A DNA stretch of 26,960 bases, taken from the IMG/VR virus record IMGVR_UViG_3300037189_003636, positions 1-26,960 of that record. One strand, given 5' to 3'. The notes beneath the pieces were generated by a model. That model saw nothing but the letters and a program-made list of their open reading frames with translations. It had not been told where the DNA came from and made no database searches. The position numbers were made by a program, and so were the translations under genes. This stretch comes from a virus. How positions within the stretch are numbered: the first letter of the stretch is position 1; each line of letters starts with the position of its first letter. Positions 12,795-21,695 of this stretch are shown here, in pieces.

Positions 12795-13316
12795 ATGTCT
12801 TTAGAAGATCTTTCATTAGAACAACGTGATGAGTTGGCATTGTTAGCCAAGCAGTTATCTGACAATCCAAACACACGTAAAGAATTTTTACGAATGACCA
12901 AAAAGGTACGACCAGAGCTTTCAGTGCCAGAACTTGACATTGAGGAATACACTAATTCCAAAGTTAATGATGCCGAAAAAAGAGTAATGGCTTTGGAATC
13001 TAAATTACGTGAGCGTGATGCAGTTGAAGAACTAAACAAGCGCAGAGCAAGATTAGGTCGTAGCGATGACGAAGTTGCTGAGATTGAAAAGTTAATGCTT
13101 GAAAAAGGTATGACTAATCACGAAACAGCATCTGAATATTTTGATTGGATGAAGCAAGCAGCAACGCCTACTCCAATGGGATACAGCTCTAGTCCAATGA
13201 ATAAGTTTAACCTTGAGAAGTATTGGAAGAACCCACAAATGGGCGCTAGAGATGAAGCACAAAAAGCGCTGATGGAATTGAAGAACCAAAATTCAAGACC
13301 AATCGGTTTTAAATAA
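12795..13316 (+). CDS. Scaffold-like protein
   Basis: The 173-residue product is helical, highly charged and free of cysteine. It opens with MSLEDLSLEQRDELALLAKQ, has a coiled-coil segment around residues 50-85 (NSKVNDAEKRVMALESKLRERDAVEELNKR) and ends in a flexible basic tail. Size, helical charge pattern and the place immediately before the capsid gene fit a scaffolding protein that drives prohead assembly. AAGGGGATAAATC precedes the ATG. The assignment rests on composition and context, not on a recognised motif. Confidence 0.65.
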   Translation: MSLEDLSLEQRDELALLAKQLSDNPNTRKEFLRMTKKVRPELSVPELDIEEYTNSKVNDAEKRVMALESKLRERDAVEELNKRRARLGRSDDEVAEIEKLMLEKGMTNHETASEYFDWMKQAATPTPMGYSSSPMNKFNLEKYWKNPQMGARDEAQKALMELKNQNSRPIGFK

Positions 13317-13318
13317 GT

Positions 13319-13339
13319 AGTAAATAGGGGATATTTACT
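13319..13339 (+). promoter_or_regulatory. 8-bp hairpin in the capsid-gene leader
   Basis: AGTAAATA-GGGGA-TATTTACT is a perfect stem just upstream of the AGGAG (13342-13346) that serves the capsid gene. It could protect or mark the 5' end of the capsid mRNA, or be an RNase processing site. Confidence 0.5.
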
Positions 13340-13352
13340 TTAGGAGTTTATT

Positions 13353-14363
13353 ATGCCAATAGGCGGAGGAATAGTTCCAGCCTCAGGGTCATCGCAATAT
13401 AATGAGTTAACTTACGTAACTCGTAGAGCGTTTATCCCCAAGCTGGTCGTACAGCTTTACAACAGCACACCTTTGATGGCTGCTTTGATTGCAAACAGTC
13501 AACAGGCTTCAGGCGGTGTATCCCAAGTAACCGTGCCAGTTCAAGGCGCTCAATTTGTTAACGCACAATGGTCTGACTACTCTGGTTCTTTTAACCAGCC
13601 AGCAGTTCAACAAGGTGCATTTAACGCTGAATTTAACTTAAAGTTAATGATTGCTCCAGTACCTTTCTTAGGTATGGAAGGCGCAGTTCAGCAAGATTAC
13701 GCCATTATTCCATTGATCGAAGCTCGTATGAACGATGCGACCAACGTAATGATGGATGCAATGGCTACTGCGCTTTATAACAACTACACCAACACTCAAC
13801 AGTTTATTGGCTTGCCAGGCGCTATTGATGATGGTACAAACTTAGCGACTTACGGTAACATCAACCGTTCTACATACACTTGGTGGAAGTCCACACGTTA
13901 TGCAGCAGGTAACGTGAATCCAACCCGTCAAAACGTATTGCAATACATTTCTGGTACTGTCAAAAAAGGCGCTGAAGTTCCTACTTTTGCCGTTTGCGGT
14001 TTTGGTACTTGGACTTTGTTAGCGCAAGACTATGTAGGTCAAGAACAATACGTTATCACCCCAGGAAACGCTTTTGATGGCGATTCCAACGGTCCTCAAG
14101 CAGCTTTCCGTGCTTTGATGGTCGCTGGTGTTCCTGTTTATCCAGATCCATACTGTCCTGAAGGTATTATGTACTTCATTAACAGTAACTACTTAAACCT
14201 TTATATTCACGATCAAGGTTCTTTTGTATTTACTGGTTTTGAATCTACATTACCAAACTGGCAGATCGGTTATGTTGGCGCTGTCTTGATGATTGCCGAA
14301 TTGGTAAGCACCAAGCCTAAGTCCATGACTGTGGTGTCTGGTTATAACTCTATTTCACTATAA
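13353..14363 (+). CDS. Major capsid protein (HK97-like fold)
   Basis: The 336-residue protein is the expected size for an HK97-fold capsid subunit and follows the scaffold-like gene. The N-terminal arm (TRRAFIPKLVVQLYNSTPLMAAL) is followed by a long E-loop-like segment (VTVPVQGAQFVNAQWSDYSG). Then come a spine helix (IIPLIEARMNDATNVMMDAMATALYNN) and the A-domain near 235-330, with GVPVYPDPYCPEGIMYFIN. It assembles into the icosahedral shell. A strong ribosome-binding site and a leader hairpin suggest high expression. Confidence 0.85.
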   Translation: MPIGGGIVPASGSSQYNELTYVTRRAFIPKLVVQLYNSTPLMAALIANSQQASGGVSQVTVPVQGAQFVNAQWSDYSGSFNQPAVQQGAFNAEFNLKLMIAPVPFLGMEGAVQQDYAIIPLIEARMNDATNVMMDAMATALYNNYTNTQQFIGLPGAIDDGTNLATYGNINRSTYTWWKSTRYAAGNVNPTRQNVLQYISGTVKKGAEVPTFAVCGFGTWTLLAQDYVGQEQYVITPGNAFDGDSNGPQAAFRALMVAGVPVYPDPYCPEGIMYFINSNYLNLYIHDQGSFVFTGFESTLPNWQIGYVGAVLMIAELVSTKPKSMTVVSGYNSISL

Positions 14364-14375
14364 GGAGCTGATAAC

Positions 14376-14717
14376 ATGGCACTCGGTCTAAATAAAATCC
14401 TTATTGCTGGTACTTATGAAAATACGCCTGGTGCGTATTGGCAAGCTGCCACCAATATTTCTGTAACTACTGCGGGTAACGTAGTTCCTGCGGGTACTTA
14501 CATGATGTTTAATACATCAAACGTAGTTATCCAAGCCGTTTCTAATTACAACGCTACAAGTAACGTGGCTACATTCTCAAATGTGTATCCAGTTAACTCA
14601 GGCGGTGTAGTTATCTCTGACGGTGTAAACGTACAATTATTGGCAACCACTAACACTACAGCTCAGTTGATTACTGTAAACGGTGGTATTCCTGTAACTG
14701 GCACATTTAACACTTAA
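14376..14717 (+). CDS. Beta-rich head protein, possible decoration protein
   Basis: The 113-residue product is rich in Thr, Val, Asn and Gly (TNISVTTAGNVVPAGTYMMF), suggesting a beta-sandwich. TAAGGAGCTGATAAC precedes the ATG, 12 bp after the capsid gene. Small beta-proteins in this place often decorate the capsid or form head fibres. That role is inferred from context. Confidence 0.6.
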   Translation: MALGLNKILIAGTYENTPGAYWQAATNISVTTAGNVVPAGTYMMFNTSNVVIQAVSNYNATSNVATFSNVYPVNSGGVVISDGVNVQLLATTNTTAQLITVNGGIPVTGTFNT

Positions 14718-14727
14718 GGAGCAATAA

Positions 14728-15198
14728 ATGGCTAACTCCGATTCAGTATCACAGTTTTATCTGGATAGTTTTGGCTATGGTCGTGTTGCTTTTATTAAAG
14801 CCACTGCTTTAAATACTTCTGGAAATGGCGCTGCCACTGGTATTGCTATTCCTTTTTTAAGCGGTGGTTTAACTAATGCAAATGCTACAGTTGGTTCTGG
14901 AAGCGTTATTCTTAAGACAATTCGTGTGCAAAATCCTACAGGTAATGTAGCTTTAGCAAACGTGTCTATTACAACAAGTAATGACGGTAACATTTCAAAC
15001 GTAGTAGTAGCAAACGTAGTTTTAAGCACTGTGTCAGCAGCTGGTAGATACCAAGACCTGACCATTGCTGGTAACTACGGTGCTAACACAGCCGTATCTG
15101 GATTTACAACTCAAGCCTTATTCGTTAATGTAAACACTGTAAGCGGTAACGCAAACACTGTGGATATTGCCGTGTATGGTGATGTAGTTAGTTTTTAA
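14728..15198 (+). CDS. Second beta-rich structural protein
   Basis: The 156-residue product shares the Thr/Val/Asn/Gly bias of its neighbour and has repeating strands such as VQNPTGNVALANVSITTSN and ANVVLSTVSAAGRYQDLTI. TTAAGGAGCAATAA precedes the ATG. It is probably a capsid surface or head-vertex protein encoded with the capsid; no known family is recognised. Confidence 0.6.
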   Translation: MANSDSVSQFYLDSFGYGRVAFIKATALNTSGNGAATGIAIPFLSGGLTNANATVGSGSVILKTIRVQNPTGNVALANVSITTSNDGNISNVVVANVVLSTVSAAGRYQDLTIAGNYGANTAVSGFTTQALFVNVNTVSGNANTVDIAVYGDVVSF

Positions 15199-15533
15199 TG
15201 TCTAATATCTTTGTAACCAACCACACTGAAAAATCTCACAAAGATGGTTATGGTGGTGTATTTTATGAATTTGAGCCAAGCAAAACGGTAGAAATACCTG
15301 ATGATGTGGCTCGTCATATTTTTGGTTATGGAGAGAACAACAAAGAGCCTTACTTGGCTAGGTTAGGATGGATAGTAACTTCCAATGATTTGAGCAAGGG
15401 TTTAGAAATTCTTGCTAAATGGGAGTTTTCCACCGAACCACCAAAAAAGAACCAATCGTTATCCCCGTTGGTGGAAAGAGTACCCTTGCCCGTTAAAAAG
15501 GCAGGGGGAAAAGTCCTTCAAGCAGTAGCATGA
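15198..15533 (+). CDS. 111-residue head-associated protein
   Basis: The product starts MSNIFVTNHTEKSHKDGYGG and has VFYEFEPSKTVEIPDDVARHIFGYG (about 22-46), a pattern common in small head genes between capsid and adaptor in podovirus-like phages. The C-terminus is Pro/Lys-rich. The start overlaps the previous stop as TAATG. The function is unknown, perhaps a head-completion or connector accessory. Confidence 0.65.
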   Translation: MSNIFVTNHTEKSHKDGYGGVFYEFEPSKTVEIPDDVARHIFGYGENNKEPYLARLGWIVTSNDLSKGLEILAKWEFSTEPPKKNQSLSPLVERVPLPVKKAGGKVLQAVA

Positions 15534-15547
15534 TCTATGGAAAATAA

Positions 15548-16432
15548 ATGGCAACCTTATCGAGTTACCTTACCGAAGTCGAGAGATTGCTCCATGATGC
15601 CAACAACAATTTTTATAGTCAGACACAATTAACTGATTACATCAATTCGGCAAGAGAGCGATTAGTCAGAGATACTGGGTGCTTACGCACAATCCAGATT
15701 GCTCAAGTGCCTTATAAAGTTCCATCATCAAGTGTTGTCAATGGTGCTACGCCAGCAAACCCAACTCAATGGGTGGCAAACACTGCGGTCACAATTAACA
15801 CTTTTGTATTTAGCAATATTTATATTTATCAATATGCTACAGGCGGAACTTCAGGTTCTTCTGCGCCAGCCTATCCTGATGCAACAACTAGCAACTACAA
15901 CAATTACCCGCCAAGCACCCCGTTTGCTGATGGCACGGCTACCTTGCAATATGTTGGTAATTGTGAAAATATTTACTACTCAACCTTGCCTCAAGGATCA
16001 AATACTTTAGACATTATCAATATCAACTTGTATTGGGGGAATACCCGTGTACCGATGGATTATTTATCTTGGTCTGATTTTAATGCTCGTTTACGGTTTT
16101 GGCAAAATTATATCGGCAGACCTTTGGCATTTACCATATACGGTCAAGGTCAAATATATTTTGGACCTGTTCCCGATCAAATTTATCAATTAGAGATTGA
16201 TACTGTTGTATTGCCAACAGCTTTAAATTTAAATACAGCATCTACTACCGATGTTATCAACGATCCTTATACAGTTTGTGTTAAATTTTACGCTGCTTAT
16301 TTAGCCAAATTTTATGAGCAAAGTTTTGGCGAAGCTGAGATATTTAAGCAACAATACGATAAACAAATTGCTTCTGTTCTCAATACGGTTTACACCAGGA
16401 GAATTCCAAGCGTTTACAGTAGTCCATACTAA
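15548..16432 (+). CDS. Head-tail adaptor, SU10/P22 gp4-like
   Basis: The 294-residue product opens with the adaptor signature LTEVERLLHDANNNFYSQTQ and LTDYINSARERLVRDTGCLR (about 7-46). In SU10-type and gp4-type adaptors this forms the helical bundle that docks under the portal. An inserted beta-rich region (about 60-140, with GGTSGSSAPAYPDATTSN) looks like a surface loop domain. The helical C-terminus (VCVKFYAAYLAKFYEQSFGE) completes the fold. GGAAAATAA precedes the ATG. It extends the portal channel and binds the nozzle protein encoded next. Confidence 0.75.
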   Translation: MATLSSYLTEVERLLHDANNNFYSQTQLTDYINSARERLVRDTGCLRTIQIAQVPYKVPSSSVVNGATPANPTQWVANTAVTINTFVFSNIYIYQYATGGTSGSSAPAYPDATTSNYNNYPPSTPFADGTATLQYVGNCENIYYSTLPQGSNTLDIININLYWGNTRVPMDYLSWSDFNARLRFWQNYIGRPLAFTIYGQGQIYFGPVPDQIYQLEIDTVVLPTALNLNTASTTDVINDPYTVCVKFYAAYLAKFYEQSFGEAEIFKQQYDKQIASVLNTVYTRRIPSVYSSPY

Positions 16433-16434
16433 TT

Positions 16435-18429
16435 ATGGCTGCTGCTGAACAGAAAAAATCGTATCAGGTCGTTAAGGAATTTAAAGGACTTAACACCAAG
16501 GCTAACCGAACTGCCATTGAAGAAACTGAATTTTCATGGATTGAAAACGCTCAACCAGTTGGTTATGCCAACATCAAAATTGTTCCAACTTATAACCAAG
16601 TAAGCAATGTTTCTAACGTAGCTGTTACTTGGTCAAATACAGTAAGTCAATTGGCTTCTGTAAACATTGGTTTGTATGATTATATTGTTGCTTTTTTAAC
16701 AGACGGTTCTGCTCAATATTTCAACATTCAAACTGCTAATACAGGAAACGTAGCCGTTGCAGGTACATTTTCTAATTCTGGAATAAGTTACTCTCAATAC
16801 TATAACGACAGAATGTTGATTTTAGATCCTTCCAAAGGGTTATCTTCTTGGGATGGTAACAACGTGGTTTTCATTGGATCAGTAGGTGTAGTAGCTGTTA
16901 CCAACAAAGGATCTGGTTACACAACAGCTCCCACAGTTACTATTTCAGCACCTAATCAAACTGGTGGGGTACAAGCTAACGCTACATCATCTTTAACTAG
17001 CGGTGCAAACACTGTTGGTTTTGTCAGTTTGTCTAATGCGGGTTCAGGATATAACGCTGCTCCAACCGTTACTTTTACAGGAGGTGGTGGATCTGGCGCA
17101 ACAGCAATTGCTGCTTACACTACGTTTGCTACTGGTACGGTCACCATTAACGTCATTTCTGGAGGCGCTGGATATACTAATTCTTCTAACACTACTGTAA
17201 CTATCACGGGTGGTGGTGGATCTGGCGCAGTTGGTAATGCCGTTATTAGCGGTAACGTAGTAACTCAAGTGGTCATGGCTAACCCAGGATCAGGATATAC
17301 CAACAGCGCCAACATCGTAGTAACCATTTCAGGCGGTGGAGCGACTAATAATGCCATATTGCAAGGCATAGTTAACACCACGCAAAACGTGTCTGTAGCA
17401 ACTTTTTCAGGTCGAACATGGGTGGCAGCAGGGAGAACCATTTATTACAGCGCTGCGGGGTCTTATAGCGATTTTACAAGCGTATCAGCAGGATCAATAA
17501 CCCTTACGGATTCAACCCTTCATGGAAACATTCAGCAACTTCTTTCTGCTAATAACTTTTTGTATATTTTTGGCGATGATTCGATCAACGTATTTTCGGA
17601 TGTTAGGGTTACTACTAGTGGCACTACTATTTTTACTAACACAAACGTAAGTGCATCTGTAGGATCAAAACGCCCTAACGCTATATTTCCGTATTTTCGT
17701 TCTGTGCTGTTTATGAACGATTATGGGATGTACGCCCTTGTAGGATCTACTACTTCTAAGCTCTCAGATAGCTTAGATGGTATGTTTCCTAATATTGATT
17801 TTGCTAGTCCTATTTACGCTGGTCAGGTGTTAATTAACAACATCCTGTGTGCTGCCTTTAATTTCCGTTATTACGATGCCGTATTTACCCAAAGCTATCG
17901 TTACATTCAAGCGGTGTTTTTTGAAAAAAAATGGTTTTTAACTAGCCAAAATGACAGTCTTGCTTACATTACTTCTGTACCCGTTGGCGGTAAAGTAACC
18001 TTATATGGAACGTCTGGTCAAAACTTGTACCAGTTGTACTCTAATGCTACCGCTACTATTACTAGCCGTATCCAAACCGCATTGATGCCAATGGGTGACC
18101 CCATTAGGACTAAACAAGCGTTAAAATTTGCTATTGAAGCTACTAACAGTAATGTGGTCGCATTATCCGCTACTGTTGACAGTGAAATTGGTTCTAGCCC
18201 TGTATATTCTTTGTCTAGCGCAATTATTTGGCAAAATAATTCGTTTGTCACAATTCCTTGGACAAATAATGCTGGCGCAACGATTAGTTGGGATTCTGTA
18301 GGCTATGAATTGTATAAATCTGATGCTTCTCAGTATGGAAAATACTTAGGGTTAACAGTAACATCTAATAGTGCGGGATTTGTCTATAACGGTTTTGAAT
18401 TTGAACATGAACTGAGAGTGAGATTCTAA
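16435..18429 (+). CDS. Nozzle-like tail protein with four GSGYT repeats
   Basis: The 664-residue protein follows the adaptor gene by 2 bp, the place of the tail nozzle or stabilisation protein (P22 gp10-like). Its ends carry beta-propeller-like segments such as YNDRMLILDPSKGLSSWDG, GRTWVAAGRTIYYSAAG and NNFLYIFGDDSINVFSD. Between about residues 150 and 310 there are four repeats of about 40 residues: KGSGYTTAPTVTI, AGSGYNAAPTVTFTGGGG, GGAGYTNSSNTTVTITGGGG and PGSGYTNSANIVVTISGGG. They look like an inserted glycine-rich beta domain. The C-terminus ends FEFEHELRVRF, typical of this protein type. Confidence 0.7.
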   Translation: MAAAEQKKSYQVVKEFKGLNTKANRTAIEETEFSWIENAQPVGYANIKIVPTYNQVSNVSNVAVTWSNTVSQLASVNIGLYDYIVAFLTDGSAQYFNIQTANTGNVAVAGTFSNSGISYSQYYNDRMLILDPSKGLSSWDGNNVVFIGSVGVVAVTNKGSGYTTAPTVTISAPNQTGGVQANATSSLTSGANTVGFVSLSNAGSGYNAAPTVTFTGGGGSGATAIAAYTTFATGTVTINVISGGAGYTNSSNTTVTITGGGGSGAVGNAVISGNVVTQVVMANPGSGYTNSANIVVTISGGGATNNAILQGIVNTTQNVSVATFSGRTWVAAGRTIYYSAAGSYSDFTSVSAGSITLTDSTLHGNIQQLLSANNFLYIFGDDSINVFSDVRVTTSGTTIFTNTNVSASVGSKRPNAIFPYFRSVLFMNDYGMYALVGSTTSKLSDSLDGMFPNIDFASPIYAGQVLINNILCAAFNFRYYDAVFTQSYRYIQAVFFEKKWFLTSQNDSLAYITSVPVGGKVTLYGTSGQNLYQLYSNATATITSRIQTALMPMGDPIRTKQALKFAIEATNSNVVALSATVDSEIGSSPVYSLSSAIIWQNNSFVTIPWTNNAGATISWDSVGYELYKSDASQYGKYLGLTVTSNSAGFVYNGFEFEHELRVRF

Positions 18430-20624
18430 TGTCAGTACCCTATACCTTTGCTACGGCTACTACAGCCCTACCCCTATCCCAACTAGATTCTAACTTCGCT
18501 ACGCCCATTACTTTGGGCAATACTGCTGTTTATTTAGGCAATACTACCAGCACTATTTACAATTTAGCCCTTGGAAACGTATCTATTCTTAGCGGATCGG
18601 TTACTTTAACTAACGTAAGCACTACTAATGCTACCGTAACTAATCTTGTAAGCTCAAATGTATCCATTACTGGCGGATCAATTAGCAACGTATCTTTAAG
18701 TTTTGATGCTATTAACAATACCCCAATTGGTAATGTTACACCAAGCACTGCTGTATTTACTACTTTAACAGCTACTAGCTCTAATGTAGGAACGGTTACT
18801 GCAGGTGTTTGGAATGGCACAGCCATTGATAATGCTTATTTAGCAAACAGTTCCATCACTATTGGCGGTACAAGCATTGCATTAGGTGCATCTACCTCAA
18901 CAATAGCCAATGATTTATCTATATCAGGTCTTACTGTTGGTAAGGGTGGTGGTGCTATTGCTGGTAATACGGCTTTAGGCTCAAATGCTCTTACTGGTGC
19001 AAATACTGGAACTGGTTACAACACAGCTATTGGTGCAAATTCTTTACTAAACAATACATCTGGAGCGCAAAATTCAGCAGTTGGGTTAAATACGCTTAAC
19101 GCCAATACTACTGGTAATTTCAATTCTGCTTTAGGAACATTTTCATTAGCTGCAAATACTACTGGTTCTAACAATGTGGCTGTGGGCTATACGGCTTTAA
19201 ATGCTAACACCACAGCATCTAACAACACCGCAGTAGGCTATCAAGCTGGATATAGTAATACTACTGGTGCATCTTTAGTTGCGATTGGTTGGAGTGCATT
19301 AAGAGCAAATACTACTGGAACACAAAATACTGCCGTTGGATATTCAGCACTTATATCAAACACAACTGGAAGCTATAGTACAGCCGTTGGATACCAAGCT
19401 GGTAACGCAAACACTACTGGTGATATTGCCGCATTTGGGCAAGCTGTTTTATCTGGAAATACTACTGGCATAGCCAATGCTGGTTTTGGTGGTTATGGTG
19501 GTAGCACACAAACCCTTTCAACAAACACAACAGGTTCTTACAATTCTGCATTTGGTTATGGCGCTTTAGCAAATAACACCACCGCATCTAATAACACCGC
19601 AGTCGGTTATCAAGCTGGGTATAGTAATACAACTGGGCAATATAATGTAATATTGGGTTCTCAAGCGCTATACACTAATTCAACAGGTTCTTATAATGTT
19701 GCTATTGGTTTAAATACTTTACGATATAACACTGTTGATGGAAATACTGGAATTGGAAATCAAGCTCTACAAAATAACTCTACTGGTGCTTCTAATGCTG
19801 GATTTGGAAATTCAGCTTTAATAACCAATACAACAGGTTCTTATAATACGGGTCTTGGAACTTTAGCTCTTTTTTCAAACACCACCGCATCTAACAACAC
19901 CGCAGTAGGTTATCAGGCTGGTTACAGTAATACTACGGGGCAGTACATTACCGCAGTTGGTACTGGTGCTGGATATTACGGAGTAAACAATTCAAATAAT
20001 ACTTGGATGGGCTATCAAGCTGGTTACGTTGTTTCTGTTGGTGCATCTAACGTTGGAATTGGTTATCAAGCTAATTATGCCTCTGGTGGAACTGGCGGTT
20101 CTAATAACGTTTCTGTTGGATACCAAGCGCAATACTCTCAACTAAATGGTGCAAACAACACCGCAGTAGGTTACCAAGCTGGGTATAGTAATACTACTGG
20201 AGCTCAAATTACTGCGTTTGGATATAAAGCTGGTTATACAGCAACAGGAGATTGGAGCACTTATATTGGAGCACAATCTGGTCAAAATGTTACATCAGGT
20301 GCATTTAATACATTTATTGGTTTAAATTCAGGGCAAAATGTAACAACAGGTTCTAAAAATTCTATTCTTGGTGCTTACAACGGCAATCAAGGCGGTCTAG
20401 ACATCCGTACAGCAAGTAACTACATTGTGTTATCTGATGGTGATGGTAATCCTAGGCAGTATTTCAATGGTTCTATTGCTATCTTTAATGGCACTATTTC
20501 CCCTGTTCAAGCAGCTACCGCTTCTGCTCCAGCGTATGTCAAAGGCGCAATTTACTTTGACACTACTTTAAATAAACTTCGTGTTGGTGGTGCTACAGCA
20601 TGGGAAACAATTACTTCTGTCTAA
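18429..20624 (+). CDS. Tail fibre with YadA-like repeats
   Basis: The 731-residue protein has a beta-rich N-terminus for virion attachment (about 1-170). It continues with some 450 residues of short repeats of the type NTTGSNNTAVGYQAL/AG. These resemble the coiled beta-roll head of trimeric adhesins, in which each 14-16-residue unit makes one turn. The end contains NGNQGGLDIRTASNYIVLSDGDG and a terminal KGAIYFDTTLNKLRVGGA, both frequent in phage fibres. It probably binds the host surface. Four near-identical 47-53-bp DNA repeats inside the gene are listed separately. The start overlaps the previous stop as TAATG. Confidence 0.75.
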   Translation: MSVPYTFATATTALPLSQLDSNFATPITLGNTAVYLGNTTSTIYNLALGNVSILSGSVTLTNVSTTNATVTNLVSSNVSITGGSISNVSLSFDAINNTPIGNVTPSTAVFTTLTATSSNVGTVTAGVWNGTAIDNAYLANSSITIGGTSIALGASTSTIANDLSISGLTVGKGGGAIAGNTALGSNALTGANTGTGYNTAIGANSLLNNTSGAQNSAVGLNTLNANTTGNFNSALGTFSLAANTTGSNNVAVGYTALNANTTASNNTAVGYQAGYSNTTGASLVAIGWSALRANTTGTQNTAVGYSALISNTTGSYSTAVGYQAGNANTTGDIAAFGQAVLSGNTTGIANAGFGGYGGSTQTLSTNTTGSYNSAFGYGALANNTTASNNTAVGYQAGYSNTTGQYNVILGSQALYTNSTGSYNVAIGLNTLRYNTVDGNTGIGNQALQNNSTGASNAGFGNSALITNTTGSYNTGLGTLALFSNTTASNNTAVGYQAGYSNTTGQYITAVGTGAGYYGVNNSNNTWMGYQAGYVVSVGASNVGIGYQANYASGGTGGSNNVSVGYQAQYSQLNGANNTAVGYQAGYSNTTGAQITAFGYKAGYTATGDWSTYIGAQSGQNVTSGAFNTFIGLNSGQNVTTGSKNSILGAYNGNQGGLDIRTASNYIVLSDGDGNPRQYFNGSIAIFNGTISPVQAATASAPAYVKGAIYFDTTLNKLRVGGATAWETITSV
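19215..20200 (+). repeat. Four near-identical 47-53-bp repeats in the fibre gene
   Basis: Copies at 19215-19267, 19584-19636, 19888-19940 and a shorter one at 20154-20200 all encode NNTAVGYQAGYSNTTG. They differ at only a few, mostly silent, positions. Spacing is 369, 304 and 266 bp, all but the first not simple copies of one unit. Confidence 0.75.
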
Positions 20625-20634
20625 GGAAAATAAC

Positions 20635-20958
20635 ATGACAACTTACACAACCACAATCAATTCAATGTACACCGTACCTAATCCTACGGGATATGTAGTT
20701 AATGTTTTGTTTACTGTTAGTGGTACAGATGGACAAAACACCGCAGAAATCGATGGAAATATTAGTTTTACTCCAGAAGCTGACCAACCTAATTATGTGC
20801 CTTACGATCAACTTACAGAAACTGAAGTATTAGGATGGATTAACGAAGCTACTGATAATCAAGTTAATTACTATGCCAACATCGATGGACAGATTTCTTC
20901 AATGGTGAATCCGCCCGTTTCACCTTCTAACACACCGCTGCCTTGGGCAACAGCATAA
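20635..20958 (+). CDS. Small conserved virion-region protein, DUF7936-like
   Basis: The 107-residue product has the plan YTTTINSMYTVPNPTGYVVN, a beta core, YDQLTETEVLGWI and a C-terminal NPPVSP...LPW. This resembles a small protein found beside fibre genes in many phages. TAAGGAAAATAAC precedes the ATG; an in-frame ATG at 20581 would overlap the end of the fibre gene and lacks such a site. It may be a fibre-assembly or virion accessory. The function is not established. Confidence 0.7.
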   Translation: MTTYTTTINSMYTVPNPTGYVVNVLFTVSGTDGQNTAEIDGNISFTPEADQPNYVPYDQLTETEVLGWINEATDNQVNYYANIDGQISSMVNPPVSPSNTPLPWATA

Positions 20959-20968
20959 GGGGATTTAC

Positions 20969-21130
20969 ATGGCAATCGCATTAGACTTAGAAATCAACGA
21001 AGTTAACTTTTTGTTACAAACTTTAGGTGATCTTCCTACTAAAACTGGCGCTTGGACTGTATTGGCTAAGATTAAAACTCAAGCTGATCCACAAGTGCCA
21101 GCAGAACCGCAAGAACAACCGCAAGGCTAA
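20969..21130 (+). CDS. 53-residue conserved small phage protein
   Basis: The product begins MAIALDLEINEVNFLLQTLG, continues DLPTKTGAWTVLAKIKTQAD and ends with a Pro/Gln-rich tail. The motif (E-V-N-x-L-L-x-x-L-G-x-L-P, then I-x-x-Q) recurs in short phage proteins near fibre and lysis genes. TAAGGGGATTTAC precedes the ATG. The function is unknown. Confidence 0.7.
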   Translation: MAIALDLEINEVNFLLQTLGDLPTKTGAWTVLAKIKTQADPQVPAEPQEQPQG

Positions 21131-21132
21131 TA

Positions 21133-21354
21133 ATGGATTTTCAATTACTCTTTAATATTGCTTCTGCAATCATTGGCACTATCTCTGGATGGCTATTTAA
21201 AGTCATTTGGGATGCTATTCGTGATCTTAAAGAAGATATTAAAGAGATTGAACGTGGTTATGTCATGAAAGACGATTATCGAATTGACATTGCAGAGATT
21301 AAAGGTATGTTAGCTCGTATTTTTGACAAAATTGACATGAAAGCTGATAAATAA
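21133..21354 (+). CDS. XhlA-like membrane protein
   Basis: The 73-residue protein has one hydrophobic segment (about 6-26, LFNIASAIIGTISGWLFKVI). It is followed by an amphipathic charged helix with DLKEDIKEIERGY and a conserved-looking end, IDIAEIKGMLARIFDKID. The XhlA/holin-like family has a single membrane helix with a coiled coil, often encoded near lysis genes. No endolysin is seen beside it here. It may help permeabilise the membrane. The start lies 2 bp after the previous stop. Confidence 0.6.
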   Translation: MDFQLLFNIASAIIGTISGWLFKVIWDAIRDLKEDIKEIERGYVMKDDYRIDIAEIKGMLARIFDKIDMKADK

Positions 21355-21695
21355 TGAACATGGAAACTCTCTCCATTGTGAAGTTTGGTGACAAAGAGTC
21401 ACTGGGAGAGTTTTTGTTTGAAAACGGCACACAACATCTATTATTTTGGGAAACATTGACCGATGCTGGTCAAACCTACTCAAAATTCCCTATTACAGAT
21501 GCCAATATTGACAACCTAGATGACTGGTTATTGGCTCATCAAGTAGAGCATCAAGCCATTGCAAGCATATTAGGATTAAGTAATCCATTTAATATGCTTG
21601 ATGTAGATTTTAATAAAGAGAACGATTTTTACGATTGGCTAGGTACTCATTTCACTATTCATGAGCAAATTGCTTCATCTTTAGGATTAGTATAA
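21354..21695 (+). CDS. 113-residue protein with an internal duplication
   Basis: Residues 57-75 (DWLLAHQVEHQAIASILGL) and 94-112 (DWLGTHFTIHEQIASSLGL) are an internal repeat spaced 37 residues, with W, two His, I-A-S and L-G-L conserved. The histidine pairs could bind a metal. The ATG overlaps the previous stop as TAATG. Proteins of this type occur near fibre genes in phages; the function is not known. Confidence 0.7.
   Translation: MNMETLSIVKFGDKESLGEFLFENGTQHLLFWETLTDAGQTYSKFPITDANIDNLDDWLLAHQVEHQAIASILGLSNPFNMLDVDFNKENDFYDWLGTHFTIHEQIASSLGLV

Noticed and set aside
17044-17268. Leftward Ser/Arg-rich frame in the nozzle-like gene
   Set aside because: It is the antisense reflection of the GSGYT repeats.
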